DNA of 64,000 nucleotides from Bacteroidales bacterium (GCA_016707785.1 JADJGZ010000002.1:124001-188000), one strand, 5' to 3'. Shown: positions 54,432 through 63,935, numbered from the stretch's first letter. Notes: generated from the letters alone by a model not told the origin. A program made the numbers and translations.

Positions 54432-54464
54432 TTTGCAAATGCTGCCTTTTTATGAGTAAATTTG
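54432..54464 (+). promoter_or_regulatory. promoter upstream of the 61-aa gene
   Basis: TTTG (54432-54435), 21-bp spacer, TAAATTTG (54457-54464): both elements match the Bacteroidetes consensus. It predicts a leader of about 155 nt. Confidence 0.6.
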
Positions 54465-54627
54465 CAGTAATTCTAACTCCGGTTTTCATCCCTCTCATTA
54501 ACCGGTGTTCTGTCTTCCTTATTTCCAGGTAATCGATATTTTGCTACAATTAATGGCTTTCCCTTTTATCCTTGGCAAATATTGTATTTCTATCATTTAC
54601 TCTAACCCACTACTGAAATAAATAATC

Positions 54628-54813
54628 ATGTCAACCTCTGAATATGCATTCCCGAAAATACAGGTAACCCTTACCAATAATAAAACCTTATTGGCTTCTT
54701 CAATTATGTTCCCCCAGCGAGGAAGATCTGAAATTTTTCTTAAGGAATATGATAATGAAAAATGGCTTCCTGTTGATATCTATCTCATTGACAAAATTGA
54801 ATTCTCTCATTGA
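54628..54813 (+). CDS. 61-aa soluble protein, unknown
   Basis: 61 aa, no signal or membrane segment (FPKIQVTLTNNKTLLASSIM, then GRSEIFLKEYDNEKWLPVDI, ending IDKIEFSH). The alternating hydrophobic pattern suggests a small beta-barrel or beta-sheet protein. It stands alone between kdpE and the esterase, behind a well-formed promoter and a long leader. No family recognised. Confidence 0.55.
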   Translation: MSTSEYAFPKIQVTLTNNKTLLASSIMFPQRGRSEIFLKEYDNEKWLPVDIYLIDKIEFSH

Positions 54814-54910
54814 TTCTCCTCTGAGATTGATATTTCTTTAAAGAATACCCGCATTTACCTGCAGGCTTAAATTTTTTTGCTCCATTTCAAGGCAGGTAAT
54901 CAATGTAAAT

Positions 54911-54950
54911 TTTGTTAAAGGTTCACTACTTATTACTTTTGAGAAGTAAT
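54911..54950 (+). promoter_or_regulatory. consensus promoter of the carboxylesterase gene with overlapping palindrome
   Basis: TTTG (54911-54914), 19-bp spacer, TACTTTTG (54934-54941). A perfect inverted repeat, ATTACTT (54932-54938) and AAGTAAT (54944-54950), straddles the -7 element and likely start site, a position suited to a repressor. Confidence 0.6.
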
Positions 54951-54993
54951 CCTCTCATGAGAATAAGTGTATTGTATATCATATGCTGAACCT

Positions 54994-56847
54994 ATGAAAT
55001 CCCTGGAAGTACGATTTGCCAGTATTACAGTATTGATGCTGCTCCTTAACTATGCCGTCACTTTCAGTCAGGAGGCAATAGTGATGACTTCCTTCGGTGC
55101 AGTAAAAGGTAATTTATTTAGTAATGGTTATGAATTCCTGGGAATTCCCTTCGCAAGTCCCCCGGTTGGTGAAGCAAGATGGAAGCCCCCGATAAACCCG
55201 GAAACCTGGAATTCCCCGCTATTAACTCAATCCTTTAAACCTGCCTGTCCTCAAAAACTGTACGAGCAGGGTGATACTACCTATACATTACTGGGTGATG
55301 AAGATTGCCTTTACCTGAACATCTGGACACCTGATACTATTATTGCTGACCATGCTGTAATGGTCTTTATTCATGGAGGTGGCAATCAACAAGGGTCTGC
55401 CGGACAATTAAGCATGGGAACTGTGTTATATGATGGGAAAAACCTTGCTGCACGCGGAAATGTGGTGGTGGTCACCCTCCAGTACAGGCTTGGTGCATTA
55501 GGTTACCTGGTGCATCCCGGACTTGAGACCGAAAATGCGGAAAATACATCAGGGAATTATGGAGTAATGGATCAAATACTCGCCTTACAATGGATTAAAT
55601 CCAATATTTCAGCTTTTGGCGGGGATACTTCAAAAATTATGATTTTCGGAGAAAGTGCCGGAGGTCTGAATACCGGTAACCTTTTAACAACCCCAATCGC
55701 TGCCGGACTGTTTCAAAGGGCTTGCATTCAGTCAGCCATTCCTTCATTGGGTAATTATGATGATGCCCGAAATGTAGGAATCGATTTTGTCGATCAATTT
55801 ACAAACCAGGGAAATGATTCAGTAAAAATAGCTTTTATGAGGTCATTATCTGCTGATAGTATTTCTATCAGGATGGAGAATCCTGTGCCCGGGGGCATCG
55901 TGCAACCAAAATGGAAACCTGTGGTAGATGATCAGATTTTTTTTGATGATCCGGAAACAATCTTCCAAAGTTCAGATTATAACCAGGTTCCTTTAATGAT
56001 AGGTTCAAATGCAGATGAAATGAGTGCTTCCGCTCCACTTATCGTATATCCATTAATGGTAACTGCACTGATCAATAGTATCTTCCCCCCCGATTTACAA
56101 GCCCAGGCCCTGGCTTTGTACCCTCCCGGAAACAACACTACAGAAGCCCGGGAATCCTATGTTCAGCTTTTGACAGATTCACAATTTACAGCCACAACCC
56201 GAAGAACAGCCCGTTGCGTTAGCCTGAATCAATCAGCCAATGTTTACAGGTATTTATTTTCACATCAACAGTCCGGACCCCTTGAAATTTATGGATCCTA
56301 CCACGGACTCGAATTATTCTATGTTTTCAATAATTATGAAAATACCAATTATGCCATTGGACCCTGGTTTACCGATCAGGACGACAGCATCCAGAAAATC
56401 ATGCTCTCATATTGGGTTCAATTTGCGACCACCGGTGATCCCAATAATGCTCAAGCAGAAATATGGCCGGTATATCAATCTTCAGAAGATTGCTATCTTG
56501 AAATTAAAGCAAATCCTGATGGAACACAATGCGGATTGCGGACTGGACAAAGTGATCTTTGGGATGAAGTTATCGGATACGAAAATTGTAGTAGCAGCCT
56601 GGGGTTGTTTATGGAAGAGCCCAAAGAGTTCCTGCTTTTTCCAAACCCGGCTAACCATACAATATTTATTCAGCTTCCGGAGGATATTACTCCGGAATAT
56701 GTTTCAATCAGAGATATCAATGGTCGGATCCTTAAGGAATATAGGAATTGTAAGTCGATGGAAGTTGTAAGTCTGAAGCCGGGAATGTACTTCGTCACAG
56801 TTCATGCAGGGGAAATTTTAATAACCTCCAAATTCATTAAAAATTAA
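54994..56847 (+). CDS. T9SS-secreted type-B carboxylesterase
   Basis: 617 aa from ATG 54994; an in-frame GTG at 54967 is disfavoured because the ATG gives a proper signal peptide (MKSLEVRFASITVLMLLLNY ... FSQ). Carboxylesterase type B fold: YEFLGIPFASPPVGEARW, GDEDCLYLNIWTP, VMVFIHGGGN (oxyanion hole), IMIFGESAGGLNTGNLL with nucleophile Ser221, and SYHGLELFYVF with the catalytic His. The C-terminal ~75 residues (LFPNPANHTIFIQLPEDI ... LKPGMYFVTVHAGE) are a T9SS type A sorting domain. It hydrolyses ester bonds outside the cell; substrate unknown. Stands in its own unit with a consensus promoter. Confidence 0.9.
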   Translation: MKSLEVRFASITVLMLLLNYAVTFSQEAIVMTSFGAVKGNLFSNGYEFLGIPFASPPVGEARWKPPINPETWNSPLLTQSFKPACPQKLYEQGDTTYTLLGDEDCLYLNIWTPDTIIADHAVMVFIHGGGNQQGSAGQLSMGTVLYDGKNLAARGNVVVVTLQYRLGALGYLVHPGLETENAENTSGNYGVMDQILALQWIKSNISAFGGDTSKIMIFGESAGGLNTGNLLTTPIAAGLFQRACIQSAIPSLGNYDDARNVGIDFVDQFTNQGNDSVKIAFMRSLSADSISIRMENPVPGGIVQPKWKPVVDDQIFFDDPETIFQSSDYNQVPLMIGSNADEMSASAPLIVYPLMVTALINSIFPPDLQAQALALYPPGNNTTEARESYVQLLTDSQFTATTRRTARCVSLNQSANVYRYLFSHQQSGPLEIYGSYHGLELFYVFNNYENTNYAIGPWFTDQDDSIQKIMLSYWVQFATTGDPNNAQAEIWPVYQSSEDCYLEIKANPDGTQCGLRTGQSDLWDEVIGYENCSSSLGLFMEEPKEFLLFPNPANHTIFIQLPEDITPEYVSIRDINGRILKEYRNCKSMEVVSLKPGMYFVTVHAGEILITSKFIKN

Positions 56848-56921
56848 TGACAGAAAAAGTAGCACCATGTGTACGGATTTCATTCATTTCAGATCATATT
56901 GTACCTTAGCCTAAATATCAG

Positions 56922-57953
56922 ATGATGAAACCAATTGCCATCAGATTTTTTGTTGTCATTATTATTGCTTTGATAAGCAGTGGGCTCTTTTCGGGTATAT
57001 TACCTCAAATTGTTCTGGCGGAAAATGAGGGCATCCCCGGTCAGTCAGAAGGATTGAATTCCAATAATAAAACAATCTCTGCCGGTGATCCTGAACCTTT
57101 GGGAGATTTCACTTCACTCTCGATTCCTCTCAAACGCGCCGGACGATTATTACTGATTGAAGCCGACATTGATGGGGTGCAGGGAAACCTGGTCTTTGAT
57201 ACTGGTGCCACCGGAATGGTGTTAAACAAAACTTATTTCAGGAAACACTCTTTATTGGGTAGCACCACCTCCAATGGAATTACCGGCTCAACAGGTGAAG
57301 TTGAACAAGCTTTAATTGAAAAAATTGTAATCTCAGAGCTATCCTTTGAAAAAACAAGAGTAGATATCGCAGATCTTGGACATCTTGAAAACCAAAGAAA
57401 TATTAAAATAATCGGCTTGTTTGGATATAAGATGATTAAATCTTTTGAAGTCGTTATTGATGTTTCTTTAAATGAACTTCAGCTACATAAAATTGACAAA
57501 AAAGGGGATAGAATTCAGAAACCCGACATTGAACTACCTTTTGATTATGTTCAAAAAATCGATCCATGGCGCCCGGTATTAATTTTGAAAGGCAAAATAG
57601 CCGGGAAATCCCTGAACTTCTGTTTCGACACAGGCGCAGAAACCAATGCCATCAATAGTCATTCATCAAAAAATGTTTTAAGTACCGTAAGCATACTACG
57701 GCGTTCAAATCTACGTGGCGTCGGACAAGCCTCCAATGAAGTCCTGTATGGGATCATGAATGATTTTTGCCTTGACAATAAGGTTATGAAGAATATGGAG
57801 ACGATCATCGTTAATCTTGATGCCCTCTGCGAAGTTTATGAATTGCGTATTGACGGGATGCTGGGATTTAGCTTCCTGGAAAAAGGCGTTATTACTATTA
57901 ACCTGGCGAAAAAACAGTTTGGGATGAGTTTTTTCAAACCTAAAGAATTATGA
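56922..57953 (+). CDS. protein with two retropepsin-like aspartic protease domains, secreted or periplasmic
   Basis: 343 aa; Met2 is an alternative start. An N-terminal hydrophobic segment (VVIIIALISSGLFSGI, 11-26) is a signal peptide or anchor. Two copies of the retropepsin signature occur: NLVFDTGATGMVLN (Asp93) and NFCFDTGAETNAIN (Asp236), each followed by a second hydrophobic-Gly motif (IIGLFGYKMI near 163; IDGMLGFSFLEKG near 313). Retropepsin-like proteases normally act as homodimers with one DTG each; here both could lie in one chain. Its TGA overlaps the ATG of the CBM48-repeat gene, so the two are translationally coupled and probably work together. Confidence 0.85.
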   Translation: MMKPIAIRFFVVIIIALISSGLFSGILPQIVLAENEGIPGQSEGLNSNNKTISAGDPEPLGDFTSLSIPLKRAGRLLLIEADIDGVQGNLVFDTGATGMVLNKTYFRKHSLLGSTTSNGITGSTGEVEQALIEKIVISELSFEKTRVDIADLGHLENQRNIKIIGLFGYKMIKSFEVVIDVSLNELQLHKIDKKGDRIQKPDIELPFDYVQKIDPWRPVLILKGKIAGKSLNFCFDTGAETNAINSHSSKNVLSTVSILRRSNLRGVGQASNEVLYGIMNDFCLDNKVMKNMETIIVNLDALCEVYELRIDGMLGFSFLEKGVITINLAKKQFGMSFFKPKEL

Positions 57954-59392
57954 AAACTAAAACCATATACTTATTTCTTTTACTGCTGGTATTGTTGAAT
58001 ACCACGTTAAAGGCACAATTTGATCCATCAAAAATATGCCGGCTGGAGGATAACAGGCTAATTTTTCAGTTGAACAGTGATTGGACAGATGCCCAAAAGA
58101 AAGAAGTCTTGCAGCTATTCGACCTCGACAGTGTACTCTTTGTGAAAGCATTTGAAGGAGTACCCATTATTTCTGTGGATAGTATTACCTGGCAGATTTC
58201 AATAATAACTTCAAAGATCGTAGAAGCTTCCAAAATGCTTTCTCCACCCCCCGTGCCGATAACAAATATGAACGATGTTTTTCATGTCGGTATTCAATGG
58301 CCTTCAAAATGGAATGAAGTTGAAAACGACGTTGAAGCTTATGGAGTCAATGCTTTTACAAAGAATAATGCTTTCCGTTTTTCAGATCAGCATGCAGTGT
58401 TCTTCCTTCCCGGATTCACTGAAAATAAGAAAGTGTTCATCAGTGGCAGTTTTAATAACTGGAGTACGATGCAATCACCAATGATAAAAACGGATTCAGG
58501 CTGGATTTTTAAAATATGGCTAAAGCCAGGTAAATACACTTATAAGTATATCATAGATGGTAAATGGAAACAGGACCCTAACAACCGCCTGAAGGAAGAT
58601 GACACCCAGGGAGGATATAATTCCATTGTTTTTGTTTACAATCATCTTTTTCGGCTCACAGGTTATAATAATGCAAGGAAAGTAATTCTTAGTGGCAGCT
58701 TCAATAATTGGAAAGAAAATGAATTGCAAATGAAACCTGTAGCTGAGGGATGGGAGCTACCGCTTTTCCTGAGAGAAGGAACTTATACTTATAAGTTTAT
58801 TGTTGACAAGACGTGGATAAATGATCCGGATAATCCACATATTCGGCCTGATGGAAAAGGAAACCTCAACTCTTGTATGGCTATTGGTGACACAATGATA
58901 TTTTATCTGAATGGGTTTCTCCAGGCTAAAGAGGTAAAGCTTGCAGGTAGTTTCAACAACTGGAATCCGGGAGAATTACTGATGTTCAGGGATAGTACCG
59001 GGTGGAATTTACCCTATGTACTCGCAAAAGGAAATTATGAATATAAATTCATTGTTGATGGTAATTGGATTCAGGATCCTGCCAATCCATTTGTTGGAGG
59101 ATATAACCAGGATGGAAACTCCATATTTAGTTTTAAGCCAAACTATGTTTTTCAGTTGGACTCATTCCCTGATGCTAAAAAGGTAGTTGTTGCCGGGAGC
59201 TTCAATAACTGGAATCCTGACAATTACAGAATGATCAGGAAAGAGGGTAAATGGATATTTCCTTTGTACCTTAAACCTGGAAAACATACTTATAAATTTA
59301 TTGTCGACGGACAATGGATCCTGGACCCATTCAATGAATTATGGGAAGAAAACGAGTATAATACCCATAATTCTTTATTATGGATTGAATGA
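57950..59392 (+). CDS. secreted protein with four CBM48/AMPK-type glycogen-binding-like repeats
   Basis: 480 aa with signal peptide to about residue 23. After a ~140-aa N-terminal region of no recognised type, four tandem repeats of 83-84 aa each carry KKVFISGSFNNW-type strands (GSFNNW at 166, 249, 333 and 416), a GW.. strand, LKPGKYTYKYIIDG-type strand and W..DP.N. This matches the AMPK/CBM48 family, which binds starch or glycogen or serves as a scaffold. No catalytic domain and no T9SS tail. It overlaps the two-domain aspartic protease gene by 4 bp (ATGA). Conserved Trp and Lys suggest real sugar binding, but the ligand is not known. Confidence 0.87.
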   Translation: MKTKTIYLFLLLLVLLNTTLKAQFDPSKICRLEDNRLIFQLNSDWTDAQKKEVLQLFDLDSVLFVKAFEGVPIISVDSITWQISIITSKIVEASKMLSPPPVPITNMNDVFHVGIQWPSKWNEVENDVEAYGVNAFTKNNAFRFSDQHAVFFLPGFTENKKVFISGSFNNWSTMQSPMIKTDSGWIFKIWLKPGKYTYKYIIDGKWKQDPNNRLKEDDTQGGYNSIVFVYNHLFRLTGYNNARKVILSGSFNNWKENELQMKPVAEGWELPLFLREGTYTYKFIVDKTWINDPDNPHIRPDGKGNLNSCMAIGDTMIFYLNGFLQAKEVKLAGSFNNWNPGELLMFRDSTGWNLPYVLAKGNYEYKFIVDGNWIQDPANPFVGGYNQDGNSIFSFKPNYVFQLDSFPDAKKVVVAGSFNNWNPDNYRMIRKEGKWIFPLYLKPGKHTYKFIVDGQWILDPFNELWEENEYNTHNSLLWIE

Positions 59393-59535
59393 AAATATTT
59401 CCGTTTATAGATATGTCCATTTCAATAAATATGGATTAATATATATTGACCTGTGAATACTGCTTTTTGTGATCAGTGACATATCAAAAAGAACCATTCA
59501 TGCGTTTCTTGTAATACTCCTAAAACTAAAAAACC

Positions 59536-60057
59536 ATGATAACCACAACTGATTATATCTTCAAATGGAAAGACCTTGGTGATATCGATGAAGGCCGCCC
59601 AAATCTCGGGAGTCTTACTTATGTAACCACCTATCGGATGATGCAATACAGTTTACGAAGTGTAATGAATAATAGCCTGGGCGCAGATGTTGCCAGTCAG
59701 TTATTCTTTGATGCCGGGAAATTGGCAGGTTCCGAGTTTTGTTTGAATGTTCTTAACAGGAACCTTGATTTTTATAGTTTCATCTCCCATTTACAGTCTT
59801 GCCTGCAGGAATTGAAAATGGGTATCCTCCGCGTTGAAAAAACAGATTTGGAAAAAATGAACTTCACTATTGTGGTTGCAGAAGACCTGGATTGTTCAGG
59901 TTTACCCATTACCGAGGAAACGGTTTGTGATTTTGATGAAGGATTTTTATCAGGCATTTTCCAGGTCTATTCCAGCAAAGAATTCGATGTCACCGAAACA
60001 GATTGTTGGTCGAAGGGTGACCGCGTATGCCGATTTGAGGTATCTTTACGTCAATGA
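59536..60057 (+). CDS. V4R-domain sensor protein
   Basis: 173 aa, soluble. Residues ~70-170 match the V4R (4-vinyl reductase) domain, a small-molecule-binding module found in bacteriochlorophyll synthesis proteins and signalling proteins: VCDFDEGFLSGIFQVYSSKEFDVTETDCW, cut into its parts, then GDRVCRFEV. Its stop overlaps the histidine kinase ATG (ATGA), so the two are made together. It probably senses a ligand for the kinase. No promoter with both elements was found in the 143-bp gap upstream. Confidence 0.85.
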   Translation: MITTTDYIFKWKDLGDIDEGRPNLGSLTYVTTYRMMQYSLRSVMNNSLGADVASQLFFDAGKLAGSEFCLNVLNRNLDFYSFISHLQSCLQELKMGILRVEKTDLEKMNFTIVVAEDLDCSGLPITEETVCDFDEGFLSGIFQVYSSKEFDVTETDCWSKGDRVCRFEVSLRQ

Positions 60058-61580
60058 CAGAAGCCGATTTCCTCAAACAACTCAATCAATCCATTCTAGA
60101 TCTGTTGACCGGAGATTATCGGGTCAAACAAAAAGGATTTCCGGAGAATTTATCAGATAAAACGCATGATGCTGAACTAAGGAAGCTAAACCAGAGCATT
60201 AATAGTCTTATTGAGAAATTCCATGATGCAGATTCATTCATCCTGAACCTATCGAAAGGAAATCTTGATACAGAAGTCCCGAAATCCAATCAACTAATTT
60301 CTCCATTTAAGGAATTACAATCTAATCTTCGCCACCTGGTATGGCAAACACATCGCATTGCCGAAGGGGACTATAATCAACGAATTGATTTCCTGGGTGA
60401 TTTTTCAAAATCCTACAATTACCTGATCTTATCATTAAGGGAAAAGCAGGTTCTTGAAAGGGAATTGGCACTGAATGAAGAGAAATACCGGATGCTGGCA
60501 CAAAATGTGTCCGATGTAATATGGAAATTCAATTTTCTGAATCAGCATTTTGAATATGTCAGCCCTTCTGTAATTAAATTACTGGGCTATAGTGTTGAAG
60601 AGGCCACTCAGTTAAGTTTTGATTCCATATTCACTTCCGAATCATACCTTGAGTTTATTTCAGTGCTGCACAGGAAAATCTTAGACCTGGAATCTGGAGA
60701 TGAATCCGCTCAAACTTTTACCATCGAATTACAGGAAAATTGTAAGAATGGCCATGTCATATGGGTTGAATCAGTAATCAGCTTATTATTGGATGGCCAA
60801 TCAAAAGTATGTGAATTACTGGGTGTTTCAAGAAATATCGAGAAAAGAAAAGAAGCAGAAAAAGTACTCAAAAATTATGCACGGGAACTCAAGGAATCCA
60901 ATGCTACGAAAGACAAGTTTTTCTCCATTATTGCCCATGATCTTCGAAATCCCTTCAATGCCCTTCTTAATCTCACCGAATTTGTTGTGGAGTACATTGA
61001 AAACGATGAAAAAGCACGCGCAATAGCAATGGCTAACTTGCTAAGGGATAGTGCGCAAAATACATACAACCTGCTGCAAAACCTGCTTGAGTGGTCATCC
61101 ATGCAGCAGGGTGGTGTCAAATGTAATCCTACTAATGAATTACTACTCCCATTGTTAAAGGATGAAATCAGTACGCTTGAAAATATCGCCCTTCAGAAAA
61201 AAGTATCCGTCGATGTCTTATTTCAGGATTCACTGATCGTTAAAGCAGATCGGTTTATGCTCAAGACTATTCTCAGGAACCTCATTAATAACGCATTGAA
61301 ATACTCATTCGAAGGAGGAAAAATTACCATTGATGCAACCGGTTCCATAACTGAATGTATTATAACCATCAGTGACAGCGGAATAGGGATGACCCAGGAT
61401 GAAATAGAAAACCTGTTCAAATTGCAAACTTCAACATCCAAACCCGGCACAAAACAGGAAAAAGGATCCGGACTCGGTTTGCTTCTTTGCAGTGAATTTA
61501 TTTCCATGCACCAGGGTAAAATATGGGTTGAAAGTACACCGGGCTCAGGCAGCAGATTTCATCTACTTTTTCCCTATTAA
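60054..61580 (+). CDS. soluble PAS-domain histidine kinase
   Basis: 508 aa, no membrane segment. HAMP-like helical repeats (~40-135, LNLSKGNLDTEVP, RIAEGDYNQRIDFLGDF), a PAS domain (~143-268, YRMLAQNVSDVIWKF, EYVSPSVIKLLGYS), HisKA with His295 in FFSIIAHDLRNPFNALL, and HATPase (NLINNALKYS, ISDSGIGM, GSGLGLLLCSEF). No receiver domain and no response regulator lies beside it, so its partner must be encoded elsewhere. It is translationally coupled to the V4R protein, which likely supplies its input. Stop 57 bp before the GH92 gene. Confidence 0.9.
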   Translation: MTEADFLKQLNQSILDLLTGDYRVKQKGFPENLSDKTHDAELRKLNQSINSLIEKFHDADSFILNLSKGNLDTEVPKSNQLISPFKELQSNLRHLVWQTHRIAEGDYNQRIDFLGDFSKSYNYLILSLREKQVLERELALNEEKYRMLAQNVSDVIWKFNFLNQHFEYVSPSVIKLLGYSVEEATQLSFDSIFTSESYLEFISVLHRKILDLESGDESAQTFTIELQENCKNGHVIWVESVISLLLDGQSKVCELLGVSRNIEKRKEAEKVLKNYARELKESNATKDKFFSIIAHDLRNPFNALLNLTEFVVEYIENDEKARAIAMANLLRDSAQNTYNLLQNLLEWSSMQQGGVKCNPTNELLLPLLKDEISTLENIALQKKVSVDVLFQDSLIVKADRFMLKTILRNLINNALKYSFEGGKITIDATGSITECIITISDSGIGMTQDEIENLFKLQTSTSKPGTKQEKGSGLGLLLCSEFISMHQGKIWVESTPGSGSRFHLLFPY

Positions 61581-61607
61581 TTTCCTCTTCCATTTCGTTT
61601 TTAGTCT

Positions 61608-61615
61608 AGTTTTGT
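61608..61615 (+). promoter_or_regulatory. -7 element TAGTTTTG upstream of GH92
   Basis: TAGTTTTG matches TAnnTTTG, 22 bp before the GH92 ATG. No TTG at the -33 distance, so a promoter is possible but not certain. Confidence 0.4.
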
Positions 61616-61637
61616 CATTTCCGTAAATAATCGAGAA

Positions 61638-63935
61638 ATGAGAAAAAGTGTCACATTACTGGTCCGGTCAATGTCTCTAACTGTTATCCTGGTGGCCTGC
61701 ATGGCTCCAATAGTGATGGGCCAGAAAAAAATTGCCAATTCCTTATACGTGCGACCACTTATTGGTACTCATGGTGAGGGCAATACCTACCCGGGAGCCG
61801 TGGCACCTTTTGGAATGATCCAGATTTCTCCGGATACAGAAGATGACCTTTGGGAAACAGCATCAGGTTATGAATATGCCGATAGCTCTATCATTGCCTT
61901 TAGCCTCACTCATTTCAGCGGTACCGGTATTCCGGATTTAGGAGATATCCGGTTTATACCACAATTGGGTAAACCCTGGCTTGTACAAGGCCCTAAATCA
62001 AATCCGGATTCAGGCTATCGCTCAAGGTTTTCACATTCTGATGAAATGGCTGGCGCGGGATATTATTCTGTGTGGCTCCGGGATCAAAAGATCCGCGTTG
62101 AATGTACTGCCGGCGAAAGAGCAGGTATACTGCGTTTCACCTTCCCAAAATCAGATAGTTCATCGATCCTGGTCGATTTGAGTAAAAATCTCCGCTGGAA
62201 TGTAATCTGGTCGAATATACGCGTACTAAATGATTCAACCATCACCGGGTATCATATGGTGAATGGCTGGGCAAAAGAACGGTATGTTTTCTTCACAGCT
62301 ACCTTCTCCCGTCCTTTCGATTCCTGCAATATCATGAGCGATGGCAAGAGAGTTTATTATAATGGATACCGGTTCAGGAGTTCATCAGAATGCTCAGGTA
62401 AAAACCTGCAATTCCTTGCTCATTACAGAACAGGGACAGATGAAAAAATATCCGTCAAAGTCGCAGTATCAGCCGTGAGTACACAAAATGCCATCGATAA
62501 TCTTACGAATGAAATTCCAAACTGGAGTTTCGACCAGGTTCTGGCATCTACCCTTTCAAAATGGGATAAAGAATTGGATAAAATTACTATCGAAGGAACC
62601 CAGGAAGAAAAGGAAACTTTTTATACGGCATTATACCATGCATTCCTCACTCCTATTCTATACCAGGATAAAAATGGGCAATACCGGGGTTTTGATAATA
62701 ATATCCATAAAAGTAAGGATTTTACGAATCATGCCATATTCTCCCTTTGGGATACCTATAGGGCCACCCATCCCCTGTTCTGCCTGGTGCAACCTGAGAG
62801 AAATGCGAATATGATCCAATCGATGCTGGCACATTATGACCAAAGTGTGGATCACCTCCTTCCTGTCTGGTCGCTTTGCAGCAATGAAACATGGTGCATG
62901 ATTGGCTATCATTCGGTGCCGGTTATTGTTGATGCCTATTTGAAAGGTGTAAAAGGATTCGATGCTGAAAGGGCCTATGAAGCCATCAAAACAACCGCCA
63001 TGAATCCTGATTATGACAATGTGGCAACCTATGCCAAACTGGGCTGGGTTCCTTTCAACAGGGAAAATGAATCTGTTTCAAAAACTTTGGAATATGCTCA
63101 TGACGATTTTTGTATTGCTCAAATGGCAAAATCGCTGGGAAAAGAAGAGGATTATCAATACTTCCTTAAAAGAGCGATGGCCTATAAAAACCTTTTCGAC
63201 AGCAGGATAATGCTGATGAGGGGCCGCGATGATGAAGGAAACTGGAGAACCCCTTTCAATTCCCATGAATATGTGCAGGGTGGTGATTTTACTGAAGGCA
63301 CCAGCTGGCAGTATAGCTGGTATGTACCCCATGATATTTCAGGATTAATCAACCTTTTCGGTGGGAATAAACCATTTCTTCAAAAGCTGGATTCTCTGTT
63401 TACATTTACCGATAATTCGAGTGAAAATGTGGACGATATCCAGGGTCGTTTAGGGGAATACTGGCATGGGAATGAACCCAGCCATCATATCATCTACCTC
63501 TATGATTTTGCCGGAGAACCATGGAAAACACAGGAACTGGTACATAAAATCATCAGGACACAATATGGTAACAAACCTCATTCATTAACCGGGAATGATG
63601 ATTGCGGTCAGATGTCAGCCTGGTACCTTTTTAATGTCATGGGATTTTATCCTGTTTGCCCGGGGACTAATTATTATGCTATCGGAAGCCCGGTGATCAG
63701 TAAGGCCAGTATAACCCTGGCCGGTGACAAAAAATTCAATATGAGAGCCGAAAATCTGTCAGAAACGAATGTTTATATCCAGAAAGTATTACTGAATGGA
63801 AAAAACTGGAATAAACCCTATTTTATGTATGATGATATTAAAAATGGTGGTGAAATCATTTTTTATATGGGCCCTAAACCCAATAAGAAATGGGGCAAAA
63901 CAATCGACTTCCGGGAATTGAATTCTATCCCCTAG
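61638..63935 (+). CDS. GH92 exo-alpha-mannosidase
   Basis: 765 aa. The export signal is either a lipoprotein one (LVAC, Cys21) or an ordinary one cut after VMGQ. GH92 signatures: VRPLIGTHGEGNTYPGAVAPFGMIQISPD, cut into parts, near 38-66; GYEYADSSIIAFSLTHFSGTG near 77; FSLWDTYRATHPL near 370; EYVQGGDFTEGTSWQYSW with the probable catalytic acid Glu; GEYWHGNEPSHHIIYLY; and TGNDDCGQMSAWYLFNVMGF with the catalytic-base Asp pair. GH92 enzymes are calcium-dependent exo-alpha-mannosidases acting on alpha-1,2/1,3-linked mannose of N-glycans or yeast mannan. It is unrelated to the beta-mannan locus in substrate; whether it starts a second locus lies beyond the window end. Confidence 0.93.
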   Translation: MRKSVTLLVRSMSLTVILVACMAPIVMGQKKIANSLYVRPLIGTHGEGNTYPGAVAPFGMIQISPDTEDDLWETASGYEYADSSIIAFSLTHFSGTGIPDLGDIRFIPQLGKPWLVQGPKSNPDSGYRSRFSHSDEMAGAGYYSVWLRDQKIRVECTAGERAGILRFTFPKSDSSSILVDLSKNLRWNVIWSNIRVLNDSTITGYHMVNGWAKERYVFFTATFSRPFDSCNIMSDGKRVYYNGYRFRSSSECSGKNLQFLAHYRTGTDEKISVKVAVSAVSTQNAIDNLTNEIPNWSFDQVLASTLSKWDKELDKITIEGTQEEKETFYTALYHAFLTPILYQDKNGQYRGFDNNIHKSKDFTNHAIFSLWDTYRATHPLFCLVQPERNANMIQSMLAHYDQSVDHLLPVWSLCSNETWCMIGYHSVPVIVDAYLKGVKGFDAERAYEAIKTTAMNPDYDNVATYAKLGWVPFNRENESVSKTLEYAHDDFCIAQMAKSLGKEEDYQYFLKRAMAYKNLFDSRIMLMRGRDDEGNWRTPFNSHEYVQGGDFTEGTSWQYSWYVPHDISGLINLFGGNKPFLQKLDSLFTFTDNSSENVDDIQGRLGEYWHGNEPSHHIIYLYDFAGEPWKTQELVHKIIRTQYGNKPHSLTGNDDCGQMSAWYLFNVMGFYPVCPGTNYYAIGSPVISKASITLAGDKKFNMRAENLSETNVYIQKVLLNGKNWNKPYFMYDDIKNGGEIIFYMGPKPNKKWGKTIDFRELNSIP

